This document shows positions 4,671-5,740 of a stretch of DNA of 5,740 nt, piece by piece (positions within the stretch are counted from its first letter, which is position 1; every line of letters begins with the position of its first letter). Both the position numbers and the translations under genes were made by a program. Below the pieces are notes generated by a model. That model was not told the origin of the DNA, made no database searches, and was given only the letters and a program-made list of their open reading frames with translations. Source of the stretch: an uncultured bacterium (GTDB lineage Bacteria > Patescibacteriota > Dojkabacteria > SC72); contig CALDJM010000004.1 of NCBI GenBank assembly GCA_937899155.1, positions 1-5,740 of the forward strand. Reading direction: 5' to 3'.

Positions 4671-4676
4671 ATTATA
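4671..4676 (-). promoter_or_regulatory. Internal -10 element for rpsL-rpsG
   Basis: On the minus strand a perfect TATAAT (4676 to 4671) lies 7 bp before the rpsL ATG, so transcription would start at about 4664, on or next to the start codon. The best 17-bp-spaced -35 candidate, TTCAAG (4699 to 4694) inside the end of rpoC, is poor. It is an internal promoter candidate that would yield a leaderless rpsL transcript. Confidence 0.5.
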
Positions 4677-4688
4677 CAACAAAATCAA

Positions 4689-5740
4689 TTAAACTTGAAG
4701 CTCTTCCAGCTCCTCTATATTTTCTATCTCTGCTCCATCTCCTGATGGTATCAATTTTCCAATGATGACATTCTCTTTCATACCCCTTAGGTAATCTGTC
4801 TTACCTAATATAGCGGAGTTTGTAAGAACTCTCACCTGCTCTTGGAATGACATAGCAGAGAGGAAACTCTCAGTATTCAAAGACGATGTCTTTATACCAT
4901 ACAGTCTTGGAAGAATCAAAGCTTTATTCTTTCCTTCTTTGACTAAAAGCTCATTCTTCAATTCTGCTACGAATCTATTAACATATGACCCTACTAGATA
5001 ACCAGAGTCTCCTGCATCAACAACTCTTCCTAACCTAACCATTTGTCTGAGAATAATTTCGATATGAATATCATCAATTGTGACACCTTGGTCATTAAAT
5101 ACTTTCTGTACTTGATCTAAGATGTACTTCTGAACATTCCCTATATCTGTGACCTCTCCAAGCTTCTTTGGGTCGAGAGAGCCCTCTGTTAGCTGAGTAC
5201 CAGCCTTTACTGTAGCTCCATCTTCCACTAAAACTCCAATACCAGGTAGTACAGAGATTGTTTCTTCAGCTTTACTTTTACCTGTAACTGTTAAGATCCC
5301 TCCCTCGAGAGAAACTACTCCGTCTACAGGTGCTTGCTTTTCAGTCTCATCAGAATCAATGAATATTACTTGTCCCATCTTAACTTCCTGCTTATCCTCA
5401 ACTAAAATCTTCTTAGCCTTAGAAACTATGTACTGTCTAGAAATCTTCTTTTCTCCTGTGATAAGAATTGTTGAAGATTCATCCTCTGCATGCTCAATAT
5501 GCACTCTTCCATCAATAGATGCAAATTCTGCTTCTGCTTTTGGTGTTCTTGCTTCAAATAACTCCTCAATTCTAGGAAGACCCTGTGTGATATCAACCTT
5601 TGCAACACCACCCCTATGGAAGGTCTGCATAGTCATCTGTGTACCAGGCTCTCCGATAGATTGAGCTGCAATTACACCCACTGCTCTACCCATTGCTATC
5701 TCCTTGTTGTTTTCAAGATTCAATCCGTAACACTTCTTAC
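4689..5740 (-). CDS. rpoC: RNA polymerase subunit beta', C-terminal part (gene begins beyond the right edge)
   Basis: beta' carries the active site and trigger loop of RNA polymerase. About 349 C-terminal residues are present, read through to the window edge; the TTG at 5723 is internal, not a start. The edge reads KKCYGLNL, the end of the second zinc-site CxxCYG motif. Then comes GRAVGVIAAQSIGEPGTQMTMQTFHRGG, the trigger-loop region, followed by DITQGLPRIEELFEARTPK. The large SI3 insertion of E. coli is absent. The rest is a normal beta' tail: HIEIILRQMVRLGRVVDAGDSGYL, NKALILPRLYGI, FLSAMSFQEQVRVLTNSAILGKTDYLRGMKENVIIGKLIPSG (each shown in part), and an acidic end. Unusually, the trigger-loop residue that is Arg in E. 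coli (R933) and T. thermophilus (R1239) is Gln here, encoded by CAG, and the preceding Leu is Met. Upstream of rpsL in the conserved rpoC-rpsL-rpsG order. Confidence 0.97.
   Translation of the reverse strand, partial: KKCYGLNLENNKEIAMGRAVGVIAAQSIGEPGTQMTMQTFHRGGVAKVDITQGLPRIEELFEARTPKAEAEFASIDGRVHIEHAEDESSTILITGEKKISRQYIVSKAKKILVEDKQEVKMGQVIFIDSDETEKQAPVDGVVSLEGGILTVTGKSKAEETISVLPGIGVLVEDGATVKAGTQLTEGSLDPKKLGEVTDIGNVQKYILDQVQKVFNDQGVTIDDIHIEIILRQMVRLGRVVDAGDSGYLVGSYVNRFVAELKNELLVKEGKNKALILPRLYGIKTSSLNTESFLSAMSFQEQVRVLTNSAILGKTDYLRGMKENVIIGKLIPSGDGAEIENIEELEELQV

Noticed and set aside
5359..5664. Plus- and minus-strand ORFs inside rpoC
   Set aside because: They are out-of-frame shadows of the conserved beta' coding sequence.

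Overview
The window is AT-rich, densely coded bacterial chromosome. It holds the end of the rpoC-rpsL-rpsG transcription/translation operon (minus strand), a bL25 ribosomal protein gene, a family 2 glycosyltransferase gene, an HrcA heat-shock repressor gene and two unrecognised genes. Compact gene sizes, a shortened HrcA, an RpoC without the large proteobacterial trigger-loop insertion, and very weak or absent Shine-Dalgarno sequences fit a small-genome lineage such as Candidate Phyla Radiation/Patescibacteria. That placement is inference. TGA is not read through in any gene, so the UGA-Gly code of Gracilibacteria/SR1 is not suggested.

Layout. Positions 1-457 (minus) hold the N-terminal 152 codons of hrcA, running off the left edge. 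Positions 458-650 are a divergent control region with a near-consensus sigma-70 promoter for hrcA, a perfect 9-bp inverted repeat over its start site that resembles a diverged CIRCE operator, and two further palindromes. Positions 651-1155 (plus) hold an unrecognised gene split by an apparent +1 frameshift. Positions 1212-2881 (plus) are a bL25-glycosyltransferase transcription unit with an excellent promoter that ends almost at the bL25 ATG. Positions 2944-3647 (plus) encode a membrane-anchored exported protein with four cysteines; its membrane segment is in frame but has no in-frame start codon. Positions 3651-3727 carry two back-to-back hairpins between convergent genes. Positions 3749-5740 (minus) are rpsG, rpsL and the 3' part of rpoC.

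How the parts work together. The right half makes core gene-expression machinery: RNA polymerase beta', uS12 and uS7. The left half begins a heat-shock regulator that looks autoregulated. bL25 (CTC type) binds 5S rRNA and shares a promoter with an envelope-sugar glycosyltransferase, an unusual pairing. No mobile element, CRISPR array, RNA gene or complete defence system is visible.

The points most worth checking are a Gln in place of the nearly invariant trigger-loop Arg of RpoC, an Arg at the uS12 Lys88 position (a classical streptomycin-resistance residue), the modified HrcA operator, a repeated pattern of promoters that imply leaderless mRNAs, and two independent frameshifts near the 5' ends of the two unrecognised genes.
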